A DNA stretch of 64,000 bases from Polytrichum commune (taxonomy: Eukaryota; Streptophyta; Polytrichopsida; Polytrichales; Polytrichaceae): NCBI GenBank assembly GCA_950295325.1, contig OX485808.1, positions 43,111,180-43,175,179 on the forward strand, in the 5' to 3' direction. The notes under the pieces are model-generated. The model saw only the letters and a list, made by a program, of their open reading frames with translations. It was not told the DNA's origin and did no database searches. Both the position numbers and the translations under genes were made by a program. Position 1 is the stretch's first letter. The number at the start of each line of letters is the position of its first letter. Below, piece by piece: positions 47,072-58,660 of the stretch.

Positions 47072-50000
47072 TTATGGAGGGTCTAAGTTTTGGGGGAGCG
47101 GTTGGTGGTTTTCAATTCTCCTCTTATGGAGGAGGATGGACATGGCATATTGTATTGCAATGGTATTAATGTTTTTAAAGGTATTTTTGATGGTAACCAA
47201 GGGTATTTTGAGATTTTCTTCTAGTATTTTCATAGATGGGATGTGGGCCGTAGCTCGGGCCCCAGCTGTGATGACAATAAGTGGTTCGATTTTCCATCCT
47301 CTGGAAGCGATACTATCAATCAAAGGTTTGTATTTGTTGTTTTTTGCTTCTATTGTTTCTGGGGAAAATCTGTCGTTACAATATGTGAATTCAATAAATT
47401 GTATGGTGAGGTTAGGGTCAATGTCAATGGGAGGGTCATTTTGATATGGTAATCCTTTAACGCAGAGTATATCAGGTCGAAATCTTGCGTTGCAATGACA
47501 TCTTTGTGTGTTACATGTGCAGGGGAGTAGCCAATTGGGGACTGTATTTTCTCGGGGGTTATTATTGAAGGTACCGGCATTCATGAGAGTAAAACATCGG
47601 GATTTTTCGGACGAGATTAGAAGCTTCCTAATTTCTTCGACTGCTTTATTATGTCTTTTAATTCGTAGTGAGTGTATATGTTGTTGGTTGCATTTCAGTA
47701 GAACATGTAGCCAAGTGTTTGGATCGTTTGAATTGCATATAGGGCATGTGATAGAGGGGTACCTCTGGTGACCGAAGAACATTTGTTTTCTAGCATTACC
47801 CATGTATGTTCCTGTGCGGAATTTAATAAGGCAGGATTTTTGTTTGTCTGTGATTAAGGGATTTGTCCAGAATTCGTTGGACAGTTCTTTGTCAATGTCT
47901 ATATTTTCTGTCCATTTACACGTGTTGGGGGTTTGTGTGGCCATGATTGCTATATTGGTTTCCCTATCATATTTTTTTATTTGTTTTTCTAAGAATCTTA
48001 CTGGGCCTTTGTTTGGGACGTCTGCCATCGAGGCCCAGACGTCCTTTTGGTAATAATACGGGATGGCGTGGGCATGTTCGTATGGGTGGATGGCAATTCT
48101 GTGTTCTAATTCTAACCCGTCTTTTGCTAGTTTATCCGCTTTTTTATTACCGTCAATGTTAACGTGTGCTCTGACTTTGTATAGTGTGATTGGTTGTGTA
48201 CGGTCTTGGAGGATTTTTACCATGGAATTGAGTGTGGTTTGGTCGGGGTGACTATTATGGAGAGTGGGGTGTTTAATTTGTGTGTTGAGTAGGTATAATA
48301 CGTTTAGACTGTCTGTGAATATGAATGCGGGTTCATTAGGGAATTTTGTATTGATGATTCTTAGTGTTTTGTGTATAGCCATCATTTCTGCACGTAGTAT
48401 GTTTTGATGCCCATGGAGTCTTTTGGCGATATTTAAGCCTTTGGGGCTATAGATACCGTATCCAGCTCTTTCTCTTCTCCATACCCCAGGGGCAATTTCT
48501 TTGGGTTTTATAAAGGATCCGTCTGTGTAGTAGCTAAATTGGGGGTGGAATTTTAACAGTAAGTTAGTTTGGTAGTTTGGAAGTTGTGGGGTGGGGATAT
48601 TATTGTGTAGGGGTGTGTTTGGGTAGTTTGATTTAGCCCATTTTTTACTAGGGTTAACGGTGATGTTTGGAGGGGTGGGTGGTGCAGTTTGTGTGTGGCT
48701 TTGTAGTATTTGGAGGTTATTTGTTGTGTCGTTTATTAATTTCATTTGTTCGTATGTTCGTATGTTATTGTTTTGGTGATGGATACAAAATATTTGCATG
48801 GTAGATGGTTCTTTTCTTGTGATATTGAGTTCGGAGGGTATTGTGGGATCCTCATATGTGATCGTATCAGCGGCGAAATGGGCAATGACGTGTGTGTCTG
48901 GGAATGGGCCTGTGTGTGGGTTGGAGTTTTAGTACCAATTAGTATCCGGAAATATAACTATAGTGATTGTATATGGATCATTTTGGGCCGCTATGCGCGC
49001 CCAGCGAATAGCTTGTTGTAGGTCTGTTGTATTATGAGGGTGTGCGTAACCGATTCCTTGCCATTTATGGTCAAACGCTTTACCTAGGGATCCAAATATT
49101 ATGTCTCGCGAGAATGGTGAGTAGAATTGGGTGAATTGTGTGGGGCATGTAACTGGGGATGAAAAATATGAGTGGTTAATATTGAATGTTGTAATCATGA
49201 GATCTAATATTTGGGTTGGTATTGTATATTGGGCTTGTTTGAGTGGGTCATTTTTTGGGATACGGTATTTGTACCTTTGGTATAACCAAACAATTTCAGT
49301 TTCGAACGATTGGGTACATGGTTCTAGGCCGTGTGTGGTATTTTTTGGTAATTGGTATTGTTTCCATAGTCATGTTAGTCTAGCTTTCGGGATGGTAATG
49401 AGGTGTCGGCCATTGTCTTCGTATATGTGAGCAACATCAAATTGTGTTTGGATGGTATCAGAGTTTGTTTCGATGTCGTTTTCTGGGTTGCATTCATTAA
49501 TAGAGATATGTGCTAGTGGAATTATTGTGGTTGGTGTGACGTATCTTGTGTCTCTATGTTGTTCTGTGGTGAAGTAGGTATTAATTATGTTTGAAAAATG
49601 TTTGTGTTGTCTTTCTTTGTAGTAATAGATAAGTAGGTCTGTGTTATGATTACATGTGTTGGCTTCACAGTAGGGGTATAGGTCCCTTTGAGTTCGCCAT
49701 TTGTTATATGTGTTGTTATTTGTTGTAGTCAATTGACATAAGTACGACGTGACTGTTCTTTTTATTCCGTTATGGTCTTTGGATTGTTTTTGTTTGTGAT
49801 CGATTATTTTGTGTATGGGAAATTGTCGGGGGTCTTTAAGCATGTTGTTGGGAGGGGGGTAGAGGGGGGATGAGGAGGTTAAGGGGGTGTACGGGGGCGG
49901 TTGGTGGGTGTGGTAGAATGTTGTGGTGTCTTATTATATATTTATTTTTGAAGGATCTTGGTGGATGGTGTTGTTGGCATGGTAGGGGGCATTGATTACA

Positions 50001-53000
50001 AGGGGGGTGGCAAAATAATTGATTTGCTATGTTAAGTGCGTTTTTGATAAGTTTAGAAGGAGTAGAGTGGTAGATTTTGAATTCGTCCGGGTTCATTAGA
50101 GTGGTACCATTGGGCATGGTAATTTGGTCTAGTGTGATTATATTATGTACAAGTAGTTTGTGTAGTAATTTAAGTGAGGTGTTGGGATTTAGGCCATGAA
50201 TCATTTGTGCTTCCTGCATCCATGCAGTTTCAAGTGGGGATGGGGTTAGTAGGAAATTGTTTATTGTACTTTTTAGGTGGACTCCGGCTTTATGTTTGAG
50301 CAAGAATAATGTTCTGGTGATGGGTGATCTAACACAGTGGTGATATTTAATGCGGGTGATTTCCTTAGAGCCCCCATATTTGGCGAGTATGAATTGTAGT
50401 AGACCAACATATATTTTCCCAATTCTACCTTTATCATTGAGGGCGTTTTGTAGTTGTTCTCCAATGCATCTTAAATAGGCATTTTGTAGTGAGAATGCTT
50501 CGATTCCGAATAGGTTGTGTGAAAGTTGTGTAGCGATGTTAGATGTGCATTTGGGTATTCCGCATATCGTTTTGTGAAGTGCTATGATTTTTTTATCGAG
50601 TTTTTTGATAGCTGGTATGGAGTATGGCACTGCGTAGAAGTTGTATGCTATTCCAGCACGTATGACTGTATCTGCCATGTTTATTTTTTGTTTCATAGTA
50701 GCTGGGCATGTTACAAGGGCTTGACACTGTTTTATTACTTTAGATGTAGTGGTATTTATTTGTGTTTTCCATTTAAGTGATGGTGCAAGATTTATTCCTA
50801 GATACGTGTATGGTTCATGTTGGTTTAAGACTGGTATAGGTTGGTTTCTGTAGTTGATACTGGTAGATTGGATTAGGGCTTTAAAGGTTGTGGGGTGAAG
50901 TTTGGATTTGTTTGGGCATCCAGTTATTGCGCACTTGGGTATTCCAAGATCCATTCATGCCCATTCGCAGAATTTGTCTAGTTTATTGAGTTGTGTTTGT
51001 AGTGTCTCTAGTTTATTGGCGATTGCTGCTAGGTCATCTGCATATGCTGCTGATGAGATTTTAATTTTAGATGTACCAAAAGTGTATCCATTATTCTCTT
51101 GTTGTAGCCATCTGAGGAGGGGTTCTAGGAATATGATAAATAAATATGGGCTAAGGGTATCACCTTGTATTGTATCTCTTTGAATGGGGATTGGTAAGGT
51201 TTTACCGAAGTGTTCACCAATGAATATTGTTGAGGATTGTGAATATATGTTTCCTATGAGATTTATGGAGTCAGTGGGATATCCCAGATCTTTCATTATG
51301 GCTAAAAGTCTGGCGTGATCGATGGAGCCAAAGGCATTTTTGAAGTCAATTTAAAGGATATATATATCTTGGTTCGTGAGTCTTGCGTCTTCAAGCGCTG
51401 CGATTAATAATTGGATTTGTCTAGAAGTGCTTATCTCTGCTCTAAACCCTTCTTGACTATCGTGTAATATTTGGTATTTTTCTCCATACGCTGATAGGAT
51501 AGAAGTTAATGTACTCGTGTAGAATTTATATATGGTGTTAGCTAGTGCAATAGGTCTATGGTTTGTTAGTTGTGATGGGTTACCTTTTTTGTATAGTAGA
51601 ACTGTTAGACTGGTTTTCCATGATGCAGGGATTTGTTTTTGTTTATAACAATGTTTAAAAAATAAGAAGAGTACTTTATGGAAGCGTGAAGGCATGTTTT
51701 TTAGAATTGAATTGGGTATTTTATCTGGGCCTGGGGCTTTGTTATTACTTAGGTTTTTAAGATAAAAGTCGTATATTTCTTGGTCAAAATACGTGTGTAG
51801 GGGGGTTTGGGGTTCTCCTCGTTTGTCAATGATATATCCGTCTAAGTCATGCCATGGATATTGCCGGACTCCACATGGGCAGTGTATTGGGTGTGTATTT
51901 TGATATTGGCATGTGGGAACTGTAGGACGGTTACTGATGGATTGTTGCGTGTATATTTCTGCTGCGATGTCATCTGGGTTAGTTAATATATTGTTTTGTC
52001 TATCAATGATGGAGTCCAAGGGTGAGGTTTCAGTGTTCTTGAAGACTTTTCGATTTATTTTTTTGGGGGTTTTTTCATACATTTGACGGTATTTTGATAC
52101 GGCCTTTAGAATGCAGTCTTTGGTGTATTTTGTGGTGATTTTTCTGGCTTCTTTATTTGCATTTTTTACGATGGTTGCTATGGCATTAATCCATTCAGTA
52201 GGAGGTGCCGTTGTAACAGGTGGGTGTGGAATGTTTGTATGTTGGTGGTTTCGTATATCGTTTAGGATGGGGTGTGCTTGCCAGAGTGGATCGTGTTGTG
52301 CAATGTATATGGTTTTCCTGATGAGGTGATATGTGTTGAGGTGTCTTTTCCATTTTCTCGCAAGTTTGTGTGGCAAAAATCCACATTGTTGTGATGTTCT
52401 GTTCGTAAGGTTGGGTAGTGGATCTGCTTTACATGTTTCTTCAATTGTTTCTGAAATTTTGTATACAATGTGGTCGAATGTTGTACAGGCTTCCACCCAT
52501 TGATCCGGGCTTAAGTGTTGGTGGTTTTCGAGTAGGGTGGTAAGGGCTTTTATTTGTGCAGAGTTTTCTTCGAAGAATGTTATGTTGAATTTTTCGATGT
52601 TTTCTGGTGGTATTGGGTTTAGTATTCTAGTTGGTGACGTGTTTGTGGGGGGTGGGGATCTGGCTATAAGGGTGTTGTGGGGGATATGTAGTACAACTGG
52701 ATAATGGTCTGAGTTTAGATTCATGTTTGTGTTTGTGGTAGAAATGAATTTGCTGTTGTCTGGTGAGTGAATGTAGAATCCATCTATTAGACTTGTTGAT
52801 GTGTAATTATAGCCTCCTTGCCTAGAGATGCTAGTGTTAGTTGGGATATATTTTAGGTTGAGTGATGCGGTGAAAATTTTCCATTGGTAATCTTCTTCTT
52901 GTGGAGGGGTGTTAATGTTGTTATTTTGTCTGCCTCTAAGTGCGATATCTCGGTTAAAGTCCCCACATAATGTATACATGTGATTGGGGTGTATAGTGAT

Positions 53001-54392
53001 TTCGTTAGTGATTTCGTTCTTAAGGTGTGAAATGAGGCATGTGTCTTCTAAGTGTGTAGGCATGTACATGTGTATGATTAGCCAAGGTATTAGTGGATGG
53101 TTATTTATTTTAATTATTTGTAGGTATGGGGATATATTTATTGGCGTGGGAATTTTGGTGATATTCCCAGGGAATGCATATTTCTTGTGAATAAGTATGA
53201 GTAAGCCTCCTCTTCCGGGGGTATAAGGCATTTTTGTTGTATGCATCTTGTGAGTGCATGTGTGTTGTTGAAAATGAGTTTAAATTCCGGAAATAGGTTT
53301 TGTATGTATTTTGTAGATTTATTTGCAGTTAGTTTGGTTTCTTGGATATGTATGATTGCTGTGTTGTTTACCGAGGTGTTTATTAGACTTTGTAGGTTTG
53401 GTAATGATGTGTTGAGTGATGACGCATTCTATGTTATTATGTTTGTTTCGTGCTCGGTGTCGGTGTTAATTCTTGGGGTTGGTGTGGGAGTGGCTGGGGG
53501 TGGGGGTGGGTGTGAATATTTGTTGATACTTTCTAGGCATCGGAGTACTTCGATGATGAATTGATTGGGGAGGAAGGGAAATTTATTTTGAAGGGTGATT
53601 GGTGTTGGTGTAGTATCTTGGTTGTGGATAAATTCATATATCTCTGTGTGTATTGAATTTTTTGGGTGTATTATATCTTGATTGTTTTCTACAAAAGTTG
53701 TGTAGGGGTGAGTTGTTGATATATGCCTTTCGGGGGGGTTGGTGAGGTTGGCCAGTTTGATGATCAATGTGTTCGTCCATATGTTATTAAAGTGGTAATT
53801 TTGGGGTTGGGCTAGTATGTTATTGCATGTGTCTATTGAGGGGTGAATGGTGATGATTAGAGCGTATAGCATATGGGTTAGTGGTGATTGCCTTTGTGTT
53901 TGGATATATTGATGTAGATGCGGGTAGGTGATTATTGCTTGAGGGTGTAGTGGGTGTGTGCTTTTTAGTATGGAGGCAAATGTGTTTGCTATGTGTTGGT
54001 ATTCAGGTTGTAGTTTTATAGTGTTTGGAATGAAGTAGATGTTGGCTTTTTTTTTGTGTAGTAGGGTGTGTATGTAGGATGTTAGGCATTGGTCCGGGTT
54101 TGGGTTCTATGTCCCCGTATTTTAGCAATTTTGGTTTGTTAATAAAGTAGTATCCGTGGGAATGGAGTGTTTTGGGATTTTTCATGTTTGTTTTTAGATA
54201 TATTATGAATGTGAACTTGGTTGTAGTAAAGAGGTTAGGTATAGCGGGTGTGATGTTTTCTATTTGTTTGGGTAAAAAGTGTGAGTTTATATTTTTTATA
54301 GATTTTTGGCTTGTTATTGAGTTAGGTCTCCAGTTATTTATGAAGTGGTATGTGTTATTATTTGTGTGGCGAGGCCGGTAGGCCGAGGCCAT
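47072..54392 (-). pseudogene. LINE ORF2: endonuclease + reverse transcriptase + RNase H + restriction-like endonuclease, broken
   Basis: The N-terminus has the KYGDIEPKPGP motif of many LINE proteins. Endonuclease motifs are IIHIQETKL, GGLLILI, LCGDFN, SLIDGFYI and NSDHYPVVLHI. Reverse transcriptase motifs are NKAPGPDKIPNSIL, IDFKNAFGSIDH (A), QRDTIQGDTLSP (B) and SAAYADDLA (C). RNase H carries YYTDGS, RAEMMAI, FTDSLNVL and NIDGNKKADKLAK. Then come CPIC-X9-H-X4-C, RPDILC, FIEFTY and EAKNNKYKPLIDS, the order and spacing of the restriction-like endonuclease in R2-type elements. In-frame stops lie at 53429-53431, 51351-53, 50955-57, 49370-72 and 48929-31. Frameshifts lie near 54003, 53250 and 49840. 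The protein would nick target DNA and prime reverse transcription. This copy cannot make it. Confidence 0.85.
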
Positions 54393-54690
54393 TGTATCTT
54401 TTGGGTGAGGTTGGTATTTTGAATGAGGGTTTAATAGGTGTTTGAGATAGGGTTTGTGATGGTGTTTGATGTTGAGGTGAGGTTTATTTAAGGTAAGTAG
54501 TTTATATTTACTTTTTGTAAATAGATTAGGTGAGGCAATTATTGTTTTTTGTGTAGTTTTTGGGAGGTAGTGTATAGGTTTAGTATGTTGGTGGGTAGGC
54601 TTTGTGATTGTGTTAATGATGGGGTTGAGGGAGTGGTAGTGTATATATCTTGTTAGTTTTATTTTGTGGCGAGGCCGGTAGGCCGAGGCC
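54366..54690. repeat. 25-bp GC-rich box repeated 300 bp apart at the ORF2 5' end
   Basis: GTGGCGAGGCCGGTAGGCCG plus AGGCC occurs at 54366-54390 and 54666-54690, identical in both, in DNA that is otherwise T/G-rich. It is partly palindromic. The downstream copy encodes MASAYRPRH at the start of ORF2. Flanks of the two copies are unrelated. Confidence 0.9.
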
Positions 54691-54925
54691 GTATTGTGTA
54701 CTTTGTTGTATTGGATAGGGTATTATTGTATTATGAGTAAATAGATTTGTTTTTGTGAGGTGGGGGGGTTTTCTTTGTGAATTTTTGATGTTATAGTATT
54801 CATGAATACTATAGGTAGGGTTTTATTTTTAATATATATTAATAATTTAATTATGTTTTTGTTTTTAGTATATAAATATACTATAAGTAATTTATAATTG
54901 TACGCCGCCGGGATGTTTGTTGAAA

Positions 54926-56545
54926 TTAGTTTGTCAAGTCCATATTGTTTTCAATTTCCGATATGTCCGGATGAGCCGCTTCGATAGCATCCAAGGTAAT
55001 CTTCATTTGCCTTTGAAGGAGTTGAATTTGGAGCTTGGAATTCTTGTTTGACTCCGTTTGCATATGGTCGGCATAAACTTTTGCCTCTTGCACAATCTCA
55101 TCTTTAAGGTTCACCATTTCCTTTCGTATTTCATCCGTCCCTTTTTTTACCGCTGCTTCTACCATCTTGTTGAGATCTTTGTTGGTGATGTTTTGGTGCG
55201 GTCCATTCTCCAGAGCTTGGATGGTGTTTGCAAGTGCGGTGTTCACGTCTGAAAATCCAAGTCTAACTAGCTCTTCTTTACTAGGTGCATTAATCCCGTC
55301 TAGACTTTTTGGATGGGGGGTAAATTCAACCTATTTACCAAATATTTTTTCATTTTTCTTAACAAATTTCTTGTAGACAAACGAGTTGAGGCATTGGATA
55401 TTGCATGAGCCCGTATGCTTCCCATTATCAAGTCTAAAGTAAAAACCGAGAACATTTAGTTTTCCCATGCATTTTCGGATTTCTTCTTCGATTTGCATGG
55501 TTGTTTTTACCTTATTGAGGTTACGGGCAATTAGAATGAGTGCATTCTTTCGGGCTTTATCATCTTCTGAGAGTTTTTCGTTACTTACAAAGTTTACATC
55601 TACTATTTCATTGAAAAACGAAAGTTTGAGTGCTTTAATTCTTTTGGCTTCCTCTGGAGAGGGTGCTTTAATCCAAGCAAACTCTGCATCCGCCGATTTT
55701 TGCACATTCGTTATTTCAAAGTCAAGGCCTCTTCGAAATCCATCCCCAACTATTTCTACAAACAAATCATACCATTCTTTACCCTTGATTGACGGGGTTG
55801 TGACTTTGACGGAGAGCATGGATGCAATTGCAATGGTATCAAAGGATTTACACACTTTGCCTATAGCATGTGTAAATTGGCCAAGCTTGAGGATGAAAGG
55901 TCTTAATCCACAGAGAAGGCCATATCCATCCATTTCAGGGTTTTTAAGGTGGAGTTTAATAATTCCACTCCATCTTTTTGTCCCATGAAAACAAAGGATA
56001 GCTATGGGCTCTCCTAGGACTTCCCCGACCTCTATCCTCATTGTTTTTAGTCTATCCTTTGTTAAGTTGAGTATCACATCTCTATCCAATTCTATTCTTT
56101 CAATTTCAAAATGGATAGATATGTGATAGTCCAAAGCAAATCCATGGTCACCCACTTCCACATCTGAAGGAATCTGGATGAGATTGTAGTGCATTCCCTC
56201 CTTACCATCCGTTCGTATGGAAGGCCACTCTTCTTGGGCAACGAACGGAAAGGAGGGAGATGACTCCACCATTTCATGTGCTTCAGACTCACACATACCT
56301 TTTTTGACTAACTCAGTGAAAGAAGGTGTTTGAATGAGAGGCATGTTGGCAAATTTTGCAATTGTGTTCATAGCTTGAAAACCAAGCCAATAGGGGGGGC
56401 GTATTCTCTCAGTAGGTGCTATTCCTTTAACCTTTTTTTGACTTGACAATACCACAGCAAGCACTGGACGTTTTCCATTTGTAGAATCTATATTTTCATT
56501 TTCAAACAACTTACGGGATGACGAGGTTGGAGTGATGGTTGCCAT
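54926..56545 (-). pseudogene. LINE ORF1 (gag-like), one in-frame stop
   Basis: From Met 56545 (MATITPTSSSRKLFENE) the frame runs 404 residues to TAG at 55331-55333, then continues in the same frame (VEFTPHPKSLDG ... DVNTALANTIQALE) to 54926. The total is about 540 codons including the stop. The middle region (EVGEVLGEPIAILCFHGTKR, GLLCGLRPFILKLG) and the KNALILIARNLNKV ... NVLGFYFR section look like an RNA-binding fold of ORF1 type. The C-terminal 100 residues form a likely coiled coil (KKGTDEIRKEMVNLKDEIVQ). LINE ORF1 proteins package element RNA. The stop may have been CAG (Gln) before decay. Confidence 0.6.
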
Positions 56546-57409
56546 TCTGATATAAGCAAAGCAAACAAACGTTTTGTATTTTAGTTTTGAATGAGGTATA
56601 CTTTTTTTTTTCTTTCCTCTAATTCCTTTCCACAAATTAAGTTGTGGGCCTCTTAGGAATTGAGAGTGAAAGAAGAAGTGATTTGCATGTTCTAACAGCA
56701 TATGAGTACTAGTATGAGTACAACTTGCATTCATCCTATGATAACTCCTTTTCCTATTCATATGAATCTTCATATTAGTGTTTACAAATTGGTTGTAAGT
56801 GCTCTTATGATTTGTCACAACTCTAACATTCCATACATCTCCTAAGCATTTGGGGCAAGTATAACTAAAAGCACAAGCATATACATGCATTCTATCGAAA
56901 ACATGCATCCTAAGCAGTGTATTACATTTTATTAGTTGTTTAGCTATCATTCTCAATCTTTTGTGAGTGCAACATTTAGCTTTTAAGGTATATATAAGGT
57001 TTAGAAAGTGTGTAAGTTTTTTGTGTTTACCGGTATACTCCTCTAAAGCATCTTTTTGCAGATAAGTTTGTGTTGGGTGGTTTACACTAGGCTGACATAG
57101 ATTTATTAAGAGCAGACAATTGGTATATTTCTTTTTTATAAAGATGCATACATAATATTGTTTCAACCTATGTGTTTTAATGGTATACAAGAGGTTCCAA
57201 TAAGGAGATGCATGAAAACATGGTTGAGTTATTTTAGTTTTTAGTTTATGCTCATATGAGTTTTCATAACAATAATATGAATACCCTTTCCCAAGGGTGT
57301 GAGAGAGGACACGGTGAGATGTTTTCCAATATGGGGTGGCTGCAGTGAGCCAGAATACAAAAATAAAAAAGGTTGCATATGCAACCTTCATTCTACCTTC
57401 TATCTTCAA
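56546..57409 (-). other. 288-codon open extension in frame with LINE ORF1
   Basis: No stop interrupts the 288 codons upstream of Met 56545. It starts with KVAYATFFIFVFWLTAATP, which looks like a signal peptide. The rest is His/Lys/Tyr/Cys-rich and unlike any family I know. It could be 5' UTR kept open by base bias, or a real N-terminal extension. Confidence 0.35.
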
Positions 57410-57410
57410 A

Positions 57411-58660
57411 CAGTTTGCAATGTGCCTACTTATTACTATGTGTGTGCAACTAAGCCTATGTGCAATGGGTGAGTGAGAATCTTACCTGGGAGCTCTCCTT
57501 GGTAGCGAACAACGAGTCTTCTGGGCAGCAGTATTTCGAAGTGGCAGCAACCTCCTTCGTGGATGTTCGAAGTTGACTAGTTGATGGGGGGTGGATTTCC
57601 GTAGTGCAGTGATCCTCAAATTTGTCTTGGCCTCAGGTTCCAGCAGCACGCCGCTCCAGCTCCCCAGGACTCCAGCAACTCGCAGCTCTAGCTTCTCGCA
57701 GCTCTAGCTCCTCGCAGCTCTCGCTCCTCGCAGCTCCAGTGCTTACCCTCTGCACTAGTTGGGTTCGTTTCCCAGTACTTTGGATTTTTGCTTCAATTCA
57801 CAAGGCCTCGGGGTCTGATGTGACCGCTTCGGCTTCTTGATTGCTGGTTGGAGACTACTTCCTAATTGCTACCGTGATTTCTACAGTCGGCTCTTTAGCA
57901 GAAAATCCCCTGGCTTAAGTCTCCGACTAAAATCTTTCTTCCAGCAGATCTCAATACTAGTGGGGTTTCTCGATAAATTCCGCCGGGCGGGACCTCTGTT
58001 TTGGGTGGAAGATTGTTTTGGTCTACGGCTACGCCTTACTGTATATAATCTACAGAGTGGTTTGGGTAAGAGTATAGATCTGCTACTCAGATCTGTCTAC
58101 TTGCTTCTATCTATATTTTGCACCTGCGGTTGTATTCGGTCTTGATCTCTTCCGGCTCTGTCTGTATTCAGTGGCTTGTTGTTGACCGGCAGGGGCGGGT
58201 GAGTCGCTGGTTTCCGAAAGTGGTCTTTCTTGGCTTGTTGTTTCGGCAGGGGCAGTGGTGATTGTCACAGCAGGCTCCTGTGTCTTTCCTTGGGAAGTAG
58301 ATCGCAGCAGGCTCCGGCGTCTCCGATGTCTCCGGCGATGGCAGTCATCGCTCTCCGCTTCTCAGGCTTCGGCGGCAGCAATCTCTGGTGTTGATCGTTC
58401 TTCGGCGTACTTCAGATTCCGGTGCCAGTCAGTCTCATTATCTCCGGAGGTTGTTTCTGGTGTGCTCTCCCGCTTCGGAGTTGGGTCTCAAAGAGGGTTC
58501 TAAGAAAGAGGGTGGTGGTACTGAAGGATTTATGAAGAACTAGCCGGTGGATCTGTATCTCTGTGGATCTTGTGAGATCTGTAGTGAGAATGACGAATGA
58601 GTGAGTGTGTAGGTTGCTGGGTGGAGAGTGAGGTGAATGTAAAAGAACAAGCACCATAAG
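57411..58660. other. GC-rich block, possible LINE 5' UTR or unrelated promoter
   Basis: Composition shifts to GC-rich. At 57670-57740 there is an 18-bp-type repeat (CTCGCAGCTCTAGCTTCT and variants). CAGCAGGCTCC occurs twice at 58268-58315. Its position upstream of the minus-strand LINE would suit a 5' UTR, but no boundary is visible and no protein is recognised. Confidence 0.35.

Larger units (their letters stand above)
47050..57410 (-). mobile_element. Large decayed LINE, dual-endonuclease (Dualen/RandI-like)
   Basis: ORF1 (56545-54926) and ORF2 (54392-47072) follow each other on the minus strand. ORF2 has, in order, an apurinic-type endonuclease, reverse transcriptase, RNase H, CCHC motif and restriction-like endonuclease. 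Within ORF2 the plus strand is strongly T/G-rich (sense strand A/C-rich), and this ends sharply near 54.9 kb. The 5' boundary is uncertain (57.4 kb or beyond), and no poly(A) tail or target duplication was found at the 3' end near 47.05 kb. Confidence 0.8.
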
